Shown here one piece after another: positions 5,933 to 14,056 of a DNA stretch of 29,063 bases. This DNA comes from RGIG8368 sp045540275 (GTDB lineage Bacteria; Verrucomicrobiota; Kiritimatiellia; RFP12; UBA1067). Under the pieces are notes generated by a model. The model saw nothing but the letters and a program-made list of their open reading frames with translations, searched no databases and was not told the origin of the DNA. The stretch covers positions 1-29,063 of the forward strand of contig JAZQGX010000299.1 in assembly GCA_045540275.1 (NCBI GenBank). The letters are read 5' to 3'. The stretch's first letter is position 1. Each line of letters starts with the position of its first letter. A program made the translations under genes and the position numbers.

Positions 5933-8059
5933 ATGAAAAAGTCGGTTATATTTGAACTGTGTGCCATACTGGGCGTATGCACGACGGGCTTTGCCGCATC
6001 CGAGCCGTCCGCAGGGGCGACAGCTGAGACCAACGATATCGTCACCATCGTCGTGGAAGGCCGCAAGATCAGCAAATACCGCGAGGATTCGGTTGAGGGG
6101 GCTACATTCACCTCGATGAAGCCGGAAGAGCTGCCGGTAAGCGTCGACGTGTTAACCTCCGATTACATTCGCGAGCAGAACCCCACCGATCTGCACGACC
6201 TGATGCGCTATGTTCCGGGTATCGAAACCGGAGGCAAGTCTCTTCTCGTCCGCAACCCCGGGACCTTTTCAATTCGCGGCAAAGGCGGCACTGAACCTGC
6301 ATTTGAAGGAATGTTCCCCATCGGACGCGGCGCAGGTCTGTTCATCGATCCGTTCATGATGGAGCGGGTTGAAATTGTCAAAGGTCCGATCGCATCGCTG
6401 TCCGGCGGTGCCGGTTCGGTGCAAAACGCATCCGGCGGCGGCGGTTCGGTGAACCTCTATCTCAAAAGCGCGAATCTTAAAAAGGATGAGATGGCATTTG
6501 CCGAAAACACCTCGGTGGGCAAACATATTTTCCGTCAGCGCGGAATGTTCGATGTGAATGAGATTGTCGAGGACGACAAGTTCGCCGTCCGTCTGCTCGG
6601 AACTGCGGATTACTATGAACCTACCTACATCCACGAAGGATCGCAAAAGGGAGCGCGCCCCCGCGAGTCGTTCACCCTTGCTCCTTCGCTAATCTACAAG
6701 CTTAACTCCGATGTTACGATGGGAGTGAAGACGATGTTCCAGTACACCGATCAACCCAGCTACATCGGTGTGCCGGTATGGCGCGGCCGTCCCGGCGGCG
6801 GATACGGCTGGTACGAATCGTCGTGCCGCCGCGGCGACCGTTCGCACTACGAGGGTTTCCTGATCAATCCCTATCTCGACTGGCAGGTGACCGACGACTG
6901 GCTGCTGAAATTCGGCGGCGCGTTGAGCGTGCTGTCATGGGAGCAGACGACGCGCGAGCCTTATGCCGGGAAGGGGGATGAGTTGCTGAACTACTATCAG
7001 ACCGGCACCTGGTATTCGGGCAACAAGTACATGACTTCGACCTTTTCCGAAAGTTCGTCACTCTCGCGCAATTACAACTTCTACACCCGTTCGGTCTGGT
7101 CAAAAGAGTATTTTGAAAATCTCGAAAACACCCTGGTCGTCCAGCCCGACTACTACTACCGTGAATCGACCGGCGGGTTTGGCATTCCGACTTCACGCTA
7201 TGGACTTCTGGCGCAGGATACTGTCTCCCTCGGTATGTTCTCGCTGCTCGGCGGCGTGCGATACGACTATTTCGACATGAGCTCGCAAGGCACCCAGCAG
7301 GGTGAAACCGCTCATGCGGTCTCCCCCCGCGGCGGACTTTCGGTGCGCCCGTTGGATTGGCTAGTGCTGTTCGGGAATCTTTCCCAGACCCGCACTCCGA
7401 TGCTCGGCGTGATGGGGGCGGACGGCAAATCGCTAACCAAGCCGTGGTACTGCACCCAGTACGAAGGCGGAGTGCGCGTCTCGCCCGCCGATAAGCTCTG
7501 GCTTTCGCTTTCCGCCTATCGCATCGAACAGGAGAATACGCCGATTGCAATCAGTAACACCGGATACTACGAGCAGGAGGGGCGTTCGGTTTCACGCGGT
7601 GCGGAACTCTCGCTTACCGGCGATATCACCGACAACTGGTCGGTGATGACGATGTACGCCTTCAATCAATACACCGACCGGAGTGTCGCCCCCGGCAGCA
7701 AAGGGCGCGATTTTGAACGCTATCCCGCCCACTCTGTTTCGCTGTCAACCTCATATCGATTCGATTCGGGGGTGCTTGAAGATCTGGTGGTGGGCTGCAG
7801 CTACCGTTTCAAATCGATGAGCTACGCTTGCGTCCGCGGTTCGTATCAGCATGAGAATCTGCGCTTCGACCCCTCGCACGTCTTCGACATAAATATGTCA
7901 CTTCCGCTTTCAAAGTTCGGCGGCTCGGAAAACTGGATTCTTAGTTTCGGCATTCGCAACCTCTTTGGCGAAAAATACTTCGAGTCGGCCCGCCACTATT
8001 ACGAGTGTCTTGTGGGTGAGCCGCGCACATTTGAAATCGGCATGCGCGCCGTATTTTGA
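5933..8059 (+). CDS. TonB-dependent outer-membrane receptor, siderophore-receptor type
   Basis: A 708-residue outer-membrane gated channel. A signal peptide covers residues 1-21 (cut near GFA/AS), and a TonB box-like IVTIVVE lies at 36-42. The plug domain follows at about 60-185, with PVSVDVLT, LMRYVPGIE and FSIRGKGG and then the ERVEIVKGP signature near 142; the rest is a 22-strand barrel rich in aromatic residues ending in Phe, as required for barrel insertion. Layout resembles siderophore receptors, but the substrate is unknown: it sits between the thiamine operon and exbB-exbD-tonB. The ATG at 5933 has GGAG at 5920-5923. The 134-base gap upstream holds a short hairpin (GTCTG/CAGAC, about 5871-5885) but no element I can name. 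Confidence 0.9.
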   Translation: MKKSVIFELCAILGVCTTGFAASEPSAGATAETNDIVTIVVEGRKISKYREDSVEGATFTSMKPEELPVSVDVLTSDYIREQNPTDLHDLMRYVPGIETGGKSLLVRNPGTFSIRGKGGTEPAFEGMFPIGRGAGLFIDPFMMERVEIVKGPIASLSGGAGSVQNASGGGGSVNLYLKSANLKKDEMAFAENTSVGKHIFRQRGMFDVNEIVEDDKFAVRLLGTADYYEPTYIHEGSQKGARPRESFTLAPSLIYKLNSDVTMGVKTMFQYTDQPSYIGVPVWRGRPGGGYGWYESSCRRGDRSHYEGFLINPYLDWQVTDDWLLKFGGALSVLSWEQTTREPYAGKGDELLNYYQTGTWYSGNKYMTSTFSESSSLSRNYNFYTRSVWSKEYFENLENTLVVQPDYYYRESTGGFGIPTSRYGLLAQDTVSLGMFSLLGGVRYDYFDMSSQGTQQGETAHAVSPRGGLSVRPLDWLVLFGNLSQTRTPMLGVMGADGKSLTKPWYCTQYEGGVRVSPADKLWLSLSAYRIEQENTPIAISNTGYYEQEGRSVSRGAELSLTGDITDNWSVMTMYAFNQYTDRSVAPGSKGRDFERYPAHSVSLSTSYRFDSGVLEDLVVGCSYRFKSMSYACVRGSYQHENLRFDPSHVFDINMSLPLSKFGGSENWILSFGIRNLFGEKYFESARHYYECLVGEPRTFEIGMRAVF

Positions 8060-8065
8060 TATAAT
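8037..8065 (+). promoter_or_regulatory. Probable promoter of exbB-exbD-tonB
   Basis: A perfect TATAAT lies at 8060-8065 with TCGGCA (four of six -35 matches) 17 bases upstream at 8037-8042. The -10 begins at the receptor's stop codon, so the transport-energising genes may be transcribed both by read-through and from here. Confidence 0.4.
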
Positions 8066-8145
8066 GTCGTTTTCACGGGGTGGAGCGGCCTCGAATTTCC
8101 GGACAGCGCTCCCCCGTTGCCCCATCCGATTTAGAGGAAATGCAA

Positions 8146-8571
8146 ATGACGCAATTTGTTGAATGGTTCAAAGCCGGCGGTCTGGTCATGTGGCCGATAC
8201 TGCTGATAAGCGTAATAGGCGTGGCGATTATCGTAAACAGAGTTTTCGTATTTCGGAAATTTTTCAACGGCGTCTACCGCAGAGAAACTCCGCAAAAAAC
8301 CTTGGACAGCCTGTCGCACGGCTTCATCTGGGTTTCGAGCGGCATCACCGCCGCCCCGATGCTCGGAATATTGGGAACCGTTACCGGCATCATCAAAACA
8401 TTTTCCGCATTGAATATCGATGAGGGGCATACGGCGGCGACTTCCGGCATGTCCGAAGCACTGATTACAACCGCCGCCGGACTGGTCGTAGCATTGATTC
8501 TGCTGTTCCCCTACAATTGGATGGTGTCCCAGCTTTCGCGCGCCGCCGCGATTCTTGAAAATGAAGAATAA
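8146..8571 (+). CDS. exbB: ExbB/TolQ-family proton channel, short form
   Basis: Inner-membrane proton channel subunit that with ExbD drives TonB. I take ATG 8146, which has gagg at 8134-8137 with an 8-base gap; the ATG at 8140 is too close to it. This gives 141 residues, much shorter than E. coli ExbB (244). Membrane segments lie at about 11-34, 66-88 and 105-126. The family signatures are visible as APMLGILGTVTGIIKTF (70-86) and GMSEALITTAAGLVVAL (101-117). What is missing is most of the cytoplasmic loop between the first two segments. It overlaps exbD by 11 bases. Confidence 0.9.
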   Translation: MTQFVEWFKAGGLVMWPILLISVIGVAIIVNRVFVFRKFFNGVYRRETPQKTLDSLSHGFIWVSSGITAAPMLGILGTVTGIIKTFSALNIDEGHTAATSGMSEALITTAAGLVVALILLFPYNWMVSQLSRAAAILENEE

Positions 8572-8986
8572 ACTAAAATCTCCGTTTCTAAATCGCGAAG
8601 CGAGACTGGAGCTGACCTCCCTGATGGATGTCATGTTCCTCGTGTTGGTTTTTTTCGTGTATTCCGTCTTTTCGATGAGCGTCCACCGCGGAGTTAAGGT
8701 TGACCTGCCTTCTGCGCACGGGCAGTTAGAAAAGGGCGGAAGAATTGTGGTGACCATCGACAGAGAGCAGAAAATATACGTGGATGCCAAGCATATGGAG
8801 TTGGAGGAGGCGGTGCTTGAAATCAAAAAACTCCATGTGTTTGCTGAGGGCAAAGGCTCCCCGATTCTAATCAGCACCGACCGCACCGTACCGATTGGAT
8901 TGGGCGTTGAGCTACTGGCACGACTGAAGCAGAGCGGTATCGAACAGGTCACTTTCCAGGTGTCGGGGCGGAAGGAAACCCCGTGA
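8561..8986 (+). CDS. exbD: ExbD/TolR-family proton channel subunit
   Basis: A 141-residue single-pass inner-membrane protein. The membrane helix (about 19-40, LTSLMDVMFLVLVFFVYSVF) carries Asp23, the proton-carrying acid of ExbD/TolR. The periplasmic domain has the usual VDLP motif followed by IVVTIDREQKIYVD and the ISTDRTVP strand, as in TolR/ExbD. The start chosen is ATG 8561 inside the exbB 3' end; a TTG six bases upstream is also open. Its stop overlaps the tonB GTG in GTGA, so all three proteins are probably made in a coupled fashion. Confidence 0.92.
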   Translation: MKNKLKSPFLNREARLELTSLMDVMFLVLVFFVYSVFSMSVHRGVKVDLPSAHGQLEKGGRIVVTIDREQKIYVDAKHMELEEAVLEIKKLHVFAEGKGSPILISTDRTVPIGLGVELLARLKQSGIEQVTFQVSGRKETP

Positions 8987-9720
8987 CGCGCGCTGTACTC
9001 ATTTCAATTTTTCTCCATGCGGCGGTTCTGGCAATAGTGTCATTTGTCGTAAGCCGCCTGCCGTCCGCCGAACCTCCGCGCCTAGAGGTGAAGTCGGTAG
9101 AGCTGTCGTTGAACGAGGATCGGGATGATGCACCCGGCGAGATGAGCGTTCCGGCGCCGGATGTTCCGCCGCCGCCGGAACCCCAGGATGTGGCGCCTCC
9201 GGAGCCGAAACCGCAATTCCCGGACGAACCGCCGGTGGACAGCCGTCCCGAAGTGCCGGAGGCGTTGGTTGTGCCCGAAAGCGTGGCATTGCCCGAGTTG
9301 CCGCCACCGTCCATGCCCGAGATAAAAAAAAACGAGGAGCGAAAAGCACCAGAACCGCGAACGGTCAAACCGGAGGTGAAGAAGTGCCAGACCCCGCCTT
9401 CGCCTGTAAGCCAGCCGACCGCAGCGGGCGGGGGGCGCAATGCCAGAGTGAAATCGAATCCGCAACCGTCCGGCGAGATAAAACCCGAATATCCCCGTTC
9501 ATCGCGCAGCAGGGGAGAGGAGGGAGATGTTATTCTGGAAGTCAAGGTCGGACGCAACGGCAGGGCCGAGGCGGTCAGCGTTGTCAAGAGCTCCGGATAT
9601 GCGGAGCTGGACGCTTCGGCTTGCAAGGCGGTGCTAAGGGCCAAATTCGTCCCGGCGAAGGAGAATGGCCGGTCGGTCGACGGGAGCTTCAAACTCAAGT
9701 TGTCGTTCCGGCTCCATTGA
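8983..9720 (+). CDS. tonB: TonB energy-transducing protein
   Basis: A 245-residue protein that carries proton-motive energy from ExbBD to outer-membrane receptors. It has one N-terminal membrane anchor (about 5-25, with the expected His12 in the helix). A long Pro/Glu-rich periplasm-spanning region (about 45-160) follows. The C-terminal TonB domain (about 165-245) shows KPEYPRSSRSRGEEGDV, KSSGYAELDASA and AKFVPA. The GTG start overlaps the exbD stop. Together with the receptor upstream this forms a dedicated uptake module. The last bases run into a strong promoter for lysA. Confidence 0.93.
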   Translation: MTRAVLISIFLHAAVLAIVSFVVSRLPSAEPPRLEVKSVELSLNEDRDDAPGEMSVPAPDVPPPPEPQDVAPPEPKPQFPDEPPVDSRPEVPEALVVPESVALPELPPPSMPEIKKNEERKAPEPRTVKPEVKKCQTPPSPVSQPTAAGGGRNARVKSNPQPSGEIKPEYPRSSRSRGEEGDVILEVKVGRNGRAEAVSVVKSSGYAELDASACKAVLRAKFVPAKENGRSVDGSFKLKLSFRLH

Positions 9721-9750
9721 ACCGTATTGCCCGGCGCGGAAAACATCGCA

Positions 9751-9780
9751 TTGACTTGAGTCGAAGAGCGTTGCTATAAT
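9751..9780 (+). promoter_or_regulatory. Strong sigma70-type promoter upstream of lysA
   Basis: TTGACT at 9751-9756 and TATAAT at 9775-9780 are separated by 18 bases, between the tonB stop and the lysA start. Transcription should begin near 9787, leaving a leader of about 30 bases. Confidence 0.65.
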
Positions 9781-9816
9781 TCCGTTTCAACCAATCAGAC
9801 GCACATCGGAGTGATA

Positions 9817-11076
9817 ATGAGCGAAAAGAATTTTCCCTTGGACAAGGTGCAGCTGGAAGCTTTGTGCCAGAAAACCCCCACCCCTTTCACCTTGTATTCC
9901 GAAGCCGGTATCCGCGATACGGTCAGGAGACTTCAGAACGCCTTTTCCTGGAACAAAGGCTTTCGCGAATATTTCGCAGTAAAGGCGACGCCCAATCCTT
10001 ATCTGATGAAAATCCTCAAGGAAGAGGGATGCGGCATGGATTGCTCTTCGCTCCCCGAGCTTCTGCTCTGCGAAAAAATCGGAGTTGTCGGCGAGAGCAT
10101 AATGTTCACTTCAAACGATACTCCCGCCGAGGAGTTCGCCAAGGCGATTGAACTTGGAGCGAACATCAATCTCGACGACATCACCCACATCGATTATCTT
10201 GAAAAGCACTGTTCGCTTCCCGAGCTGGTCTGTTTCCGCTGGAATCCGGGGCCGCTCAAAGGAGGCAATGCCATTATCGGTAAGCCGGAAGAGGCGAAGT
10301 ACGGTTTCACCCGCCAGCAGGTGCTGGAAGGATTCCGTATTCTGCGCGACAAGGGGGTTAAGCGTTTCGGCATCCACACCATGGTTGCCTCCAACGAGTT
10401 GGACTACCGCTATTTCATTGATACGGCGGAAATTCTCTTCGATCTGATGAGCGAGGTTTCCAAAACGGTCGGCATCGATTTCGAGTTCGCCAATCTGGGC
10501 GGTGGTATCGGTATCCCCTACCGTCCCGAACAGGAGCCGGTCGATTTTGAAAAGGTCGGTGCCGGCATCCGCGAGGTCTACGAGCGCCATGTGGCGGCAG
10601 GGCTTGCCCCTTTTAAAATATATTTCGAATGCGGCCGCGTCATCACCGGCCCCTACGGATGGCTGGTGGCTCGAGTGCGCCACATCAAGAAGACCTATCG
10701 CACCTATGTCGGATTGGATGCATGCATGGCCAACCTGATGCGACCCGCGCTCTACGGGGCTTATCATCACATTACTGTTGCCGGCAAGGAGCAGGCTCCC
10801 GCAACAATGGTATGCGACGTCACCGGTTCGCTGTGCGAAAACAACGACAAGTTCGCCGTACAGCGCGCGTTGCCGGAGACCGTCCCTGGGGACCTTTTGA
10901 TCATCCACGACGCCGGTGCGCACGGTCATGCGATGGGCTTCCAGTACAACGGAAAGCTGCGCGGTGCGGAACTGCTTCTGCGCGAAGACGGTTCGGTTTG
11001 CGAAATCAGACGGGCCGAATGTATTGAAGACTATTTTGCAACTTTGGATTTTGACGCCTTGCAGTCCTTCAACTGA
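9817..11076 (+). CDS. lysA: Diaminopimelate decarboxylase LysA
   Basis: This PLP enzyme removes CO2 from meso-diaminopimelate to give lysine. The protein has 419 residues. An alanine-racemase-like barrel carries the PLP lysine (Lys56 in YFAVKATPNP) and the glycine-rich FANLGGGIGIPY loop; ECGRVITGPYG follows, and the C-terminal domain has CDVTGSLCENNDKFA and DAGAHGHAMGFQYN. Several spots differ from the E. coli type: GIHTMVASN replaces the usual GLHCHIGS, and ECGR replaces EPGR. This is a known diverged branch; a related amino-acid decarboxylase activity is less likely. ATG 9817 has GGAG at 9808-9811; GTG 9811 overlaps that site and is rejected. It lies 16 bases before the epimerase gene. Confidence 0.88.
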   Translation: MSEKNFPLDKVQLEALCQKTPTPFTLYSEAGIRDTVRRLQNAFSWNKGFREYFAVKATPNPYLMKILKEEGCGMDCSSLPELLLCEKIGVVGESIMFTSNDTPAEEFAKAIELGANINLDDITHIDYLEKHCSLPELVCFRWNPGPLKGGNAIIGKPEEAKYGFTRQQVLEGFRILRDKGVKRFGIHTMVASNELDYRYFIDTAEILFDLMSEVSKTVGIDFEFANLGGGIGIPYRPEQEPVDFEKVGAGIREVYERHVAAGLAPFKIYFECGRVITGPYGWLVARVRHIKKTYRTYVGLDACMANLMRPALYGAYHHITVAGKEQAPATMVCDVTGSLCENNDKFAVQRALPETVPGDLLIIHDAGAHGHAMGFQYNGKLRGAELLLREDGSVCEIRRAECIEDYFATLDFDALQSFN

Positions 11077-11092
11077 TACAGGGGGAACGAAC

Positions 11093-12145
11093 GTGGATTA
11101 TGCGGATAAAAAAGTTTTGATTACCGGAGGTAGCGGATTTCTGGGGATCAATCTGATCCGCTATCTGCTCAATAAAGGCGTCAAGGACATCCGGTCGATC
11201 GATTTGGTGCCGTTCGACTATCCCGAGAGCGACCGCATCGACGGCGTGGTCGGCGATATCCGGGATAAAGCGGCGATGGCGCGGGTCAGCGAGGGGCGCG
11301 ACTGGGTCATCCACGCCGCCGCCGCGCTGCCGCTGTACTCCGAAGAAGACATCTTTTCCACCGATGTGCAGGGAACCTCCAATGTGCTGGAGGCGGCGCG
11401 CGCCGTCAACGCCGACCGTTTCGTGATGATATCATCGACCGCAGTCTACGGCGTGCCGGATCATCATCCGCTTTACGAAACCGATCCGCTAATTGGAGTC
11501 GGCCCTTACGGCAAGGCGAAAATCGCCGCAGAGGAGGAGTGTCTCAAGGCGAGGGCGGCCGGACAGAAGGTGAGCATTCTGCGCCCGAAATCGTTTATCG
11601 GACCCGAACGGCTCGGCGTGTTTGCGCTTTTTTACGACTGGGCGTACACCGGACACGGATTTCCGATGATCGGCAGCGGAAAAAACCGTTACCAGCTGAT
11701 GGATGTCGAGGATTTGTGCCAGGCGATATGGCTGTGCCTCACTCTCGACCACGAAAAAACCAATGACACCTTCAATATCGGTGCGGAGCATTTCGCCACG
11801 ATGCGCGAGGACTATCAGGCGGTGCTTGATGTCGCCGGACATGGAAAGAAGATCAGACCGATGCCGGCGGCGCCGCTGATCTGGATTCTGACCGTACTGG
11901 AGAAGCTCAAGCTCTCTCCGCTTTATCCGTGGGTCTACCGCACCGCTTGCGAAGATTCGTTCGTGAGCATCGACAAAGCTAAGTCCCGACTTTCATTCAT
12001 GCCCAAATATTCCAATCGGGAGGCGCTGATCCGCAACTACCGCTGGTATGTGGATAACCTGCATTCGTTCAAGGGCAAGAGCGGAGTTTCGCACCGCGTG
12101 CCGTGGAAGCAGGGTATTCTTGCGTTGGCCAAGTGCTTTTTCTGA
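11093..12145 (+). CDS. NAD-dependent epimerase/dehydratase (extended SDR)
   Basis: A 350-residue extended short-chain dehydrogenase/reductase. The Rossmann start TGGSGFLG is at 11-18; the catalytic Ser/Thr follows in ISSTAVYG (113-120), and YGKAK (139-143) supplies the Tyr and Lys. RPKSFIGPERLG and YQLMDVEDLCQA further on are typical of nucleotide-sugar epimerases and 3beta-HSD-like enzymes. The substrate cannot be told; sugar-nucleotide or sterol/hopanoid-like chemistry are both possible. I set the start at GTG 11093 behind the gggga site at 11081-11086; the open frame reaches further back, but only inside lysA. It is probably cotranscribed with lysA although no metabolic link is obvious. 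Confidence 0.8.
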   Translation: MDYADKKVLITGGSGFLGINLIRYLLNKGVKDIRSIDLVPFDYPESDRIDGVVGDIRDKAAMARVSEGRDWVIHAAAALPLYSEEDIFSTDVQGTSNVLEAARAVNADRFVMISSTAVYGVPDHHPLYETDPLIGVGPYGKAKIAAEEECLKARAAGQKVSILRPKSFIGPERLGVFALFYDWAYTGHGFPMIGSGKNRYQLMDVEDLCQAIWLCLTLDHEKTNDTFNIGAEHFATMREDYQAVLDVAGHGKKIRPMPAAPLIWILTVLEKLKLSPLYPWVYRTACEDSFVSIDKAKSRLSFMPKYSNREALIRNYRWYVDNLHSFKGKSGVSHRVPWKQGILALAKCFF

Positions 12146-12162
12146 TTGCGCATTCGCTTCGC

Positions 12163-13218
12163 CTATGCCCCTGCCGTCGCGGCCGCAAAAAGTCCGGCGG
12201 TGTAAAGCAATCCCAGCAGAAAATGTATTTTGCCAGTGTCGCGTTCCAGCCCCCGCCATTCGGGGGCTGGCGCTTTTTCATTGAACTTTTCTGCGGCGCG
12301 TTTGAGGGTTGCCACAACCGGAGGCAGGGCGAGCAGGGGGATTGCCGACGGCAGCAGGTGTAAAATCCGGGAGGCGGCGCGTATTTCGCGCGTTGCATCG
12401 AACCCGGCGGAGAAAACCAGAATGACGGCGGCGGCGACACCCGAGAGGTGCAGATACTTGTAAAGCAGAAGCGATTTCGCCGGACCGAGCATGGTTGATG
12501 CGGTTTTGATGCCGGCTTCGGCGTCGGAGCGGATGTCGCGCATGTCATTGCCGTGCATGATGCAGGCCACAAGCAGTCCGATGGGAACGGAATAGAGCGC
12601 CAGTGTCGCAACGGTGTGCCGCAGCGCGCAAGCTGCCCCGCCGGCGGCAAAGATGTCGACAGGCTTGATGAAGCCACCGAAAAAAGCGGTGCCGACGCCG
12701 ATGAAGTAGAGCGGCCCCATCAGTACAAAGACGAACGGCAGCCCCAGCCCCCGATATTTGAAGCGAAAGCCCGTGGTGTAGTTTGATGCGCCCAGTACTC
12801 CGGCAAGGGCTGCGACAATCAGCGGAAGATTGACGAATTGTCCTCGGACGGATGGCGCGAGCGCGATAAAAAATGCGATTGCGGCGCTGACGACCGTCAA
12901 TCCGATTCCGGCGGCGAGCATTGCCCGGGCGGAGATTTTGCCGTCGACCAGCTGCGGTGCGGAAACAAACGCACCGTCTACCAGGTCGACTCCGGAGACG
13001 TAATCTCCCCATGAGTTGAGCAGATTGCAGGCGATTTGCAAAAGACAGGCGCTAAACAGCGCCAGCGAAAATCTGACCCATGAGCCATCCGGCAGCCCGG
13101 CCGAACCCGATTTCTCCAGCGCGACAAGCAGAGGAGCGCATACGGCAAACGGGACGAACGAGGCGGTAAGCGACCATGGGCGACAGGCGAAGAACCATTT
13201 TCTGAATTTTTCCGACAC
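12163..13218 (-). CDS. menA: UbiA-family prenyltransferase, MenA-like
   Basis: An integral membrane enzyme of 351 residues with about eight or nine hydrophobic segments. The RPWSLTASFVPF start (13-24) and the CNLLNSWGDYVSGVD motif (64-78) match MenA, which attaches the polyprenyl chain to 1,4-dihydroxy-2-naphthoate in menaquinone synthesis. The second acidic motif is HGNDMRDIRSDAEAGIKT. No DHNA or futalosine genes lie next to it, so the aromatic substrate is assigned from motifs only. A stretch of about 45 residues near the C-terminus (KFNEKAPAPEWRG...) is unusual. The start is GTG with aaggat about seven bases upstream. It lies 16 bases after the protease gene and converges on the epimerase gene with a 17-base gap. 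Confidence 0.8.
   Translation of the reverse strand: MSEKFRKWFFACRPWSLTASFVPFAVCAPLLVALEKSGSAGLPDGSWVRFSLALFSACLLQIACNLLNSWGDYVSGVDLVDGAFVSAPQLVDGKISARAMLAAGIGLTVVSAAIAFFIALAPSVRGQFVNLPLIVAALAGVLGASNYTTGFRFKYRGLGLPFVFVLMGPLYFIGVGTAFFGGFIKPVDIFAAGGAACALRHTVATLALYSVPIGLLVACIMHGNDMRDIRSDAEAGIKTASTMLGPAKSLLLYKYLHLSGVAAAVILVFSAGFDATREIRAASRILHLLPSAIPLLALPPVVATLKRAAEKFNEKAPAPEWRGLERDTGKIHFLLGLLYTAGLFAAATAGA
12246..12278 (+). terminator. Possible terminator of the lysA-epimerase unit, inside the opposing gene
   Basis: A perfect 9-bp stem (ccagccccc at 12246-12254, gggggctgg at 12262-12270) with a 7-base loop is followed on the plus strand by cgc and TTTTT (12274-12278). It lies about 100 bases after the epimerase stop, within the 3' end of the minus-strand prenyltransferase gene. 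The fit is imperfect because three bases separate stem and T-run. Confidence 0.35.
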
Positions 13219-13234
13219 GGTTATAATCCTTTAT

Positions 13235-13855
13235 TTACAGGGGGAACAAGACGAAGGCGGCGACATCCCAAAGTGCATGGGAGATGACAATTGCGCCGAG
13301 CCGTTTGGGGAAGAAGAGATACAGCAGCCCCCATGCCGAACCGATTACTGCCGCCGCGAGAATCAGCATGAGATTGAAGCTCCAGATGTGCACCAGACTG
13401 TAACAGAGCGTCGTAATCAAAAAACCGCGCCAGCGTCCGCAGGCGACGGAGAGATTATGTTGCACGAAGGCGCGCCAGAAAATCTCCTCGGCCGGACCGA
13501 TGAGCAGGAGAAGAATTGCGGCCACCGTCCATCGCGAGGAGCCGTCGGCGAGCGAGTAGATAGAGTCGATCTGGGGACGGGCGAAATCGAACCAGGAGCT
13601 TGCGATCCTCTCGCATCCCCAGAATAGTGCCCAGAAGGCGGCGGCAAGCGCCGTACCTGCCAGCGCGTCTCGCGGAGCGATTTTGCGGAGTCGCTCGCGA
13701 AGCGAGAAGTCAGTGAGAAATGCGCTGATCGAAAGCGCCACCGCGGAGCAGGACATGGCGGGCCAGAACGGAACGAACGGAGATGTCCATGGTGAAAACA
13801 TGGCGAACCAGAGGATTCCCGCACCGGCAACGGCGATGTAAACTTTACTGTTCAT
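13235..13855 (-). CDS. CPBP-family intramembrane metalloprotease
   Basis: A multi-pass membrane protein of 206 residues from the ATG at 13855. It has the three CPBP (Abi/CAAX-like) motifs: EEIFWR with the paired Glu and Arg, a Phe/His motif (LVHIWSFN), and SHALWD near the C-terminus. Members cleave or bind membrane or prenylated peptides; bacterial substrates are mostly unknown. The start is uncertain: ATGs at 13888 and 13906 are also in frame and none has a clear ribosome site. I chose the one leading straight into the first membrane helix. It is upstream of, and probably cotranscribed with, the prenyltransferase gene. Confidence 0.8.
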   Translation of the reverse strand: MNSKVYIAVAGAGILWFAMFSPWTSPFVPFWPAMSCSAVALSISAFLTDFSLRERLRKIAPRDALAGTALAAAFWALFWGCERIASSWFDFARPQIDSIYSLADGSSRWTVAAILLLLIGPAEEIFWRAFVQHNLSVACGRWRGFLITTLCYSLVHIWSFNLMLILAAAVIGSAWGLLYLFFPKRLGAIVISHALWDVAAFVLFPL

Positions 13856-14018
13856 GGGCGTCAAGTTTGGTATGGATCGGTTAATCATTTCCCAATAGCT
13901 AACCATGATGCCGAAGATTAGTCAACGAAATAAAATCGTCGATAAAGTTTGCGAGTTTTTCAGTTTCGCCGTATCCAGAAGAATTAACCTTCTCCACAAG
14001 ATTATAATCCTTTTGATG

Positions 14019-14047
14019 TTTCAGTTTTAGCGTAATTTTGATACAAT
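14019..14047 (+). promoter_or_regulatory. Extended -10 promoter placed very close to a start codon
   Basis: TACAAT (14042-14047) is preceded by TGA, an extended -10, with a weak TTTCAG 17 bases upstream. The gene's ATG is only nine bases downstream and has no ribosome site. A leaderless or nearly leaderless mRNA is implied. Confidence 0.4.
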
Positions 14048-14056
14048 GACTCCGTT

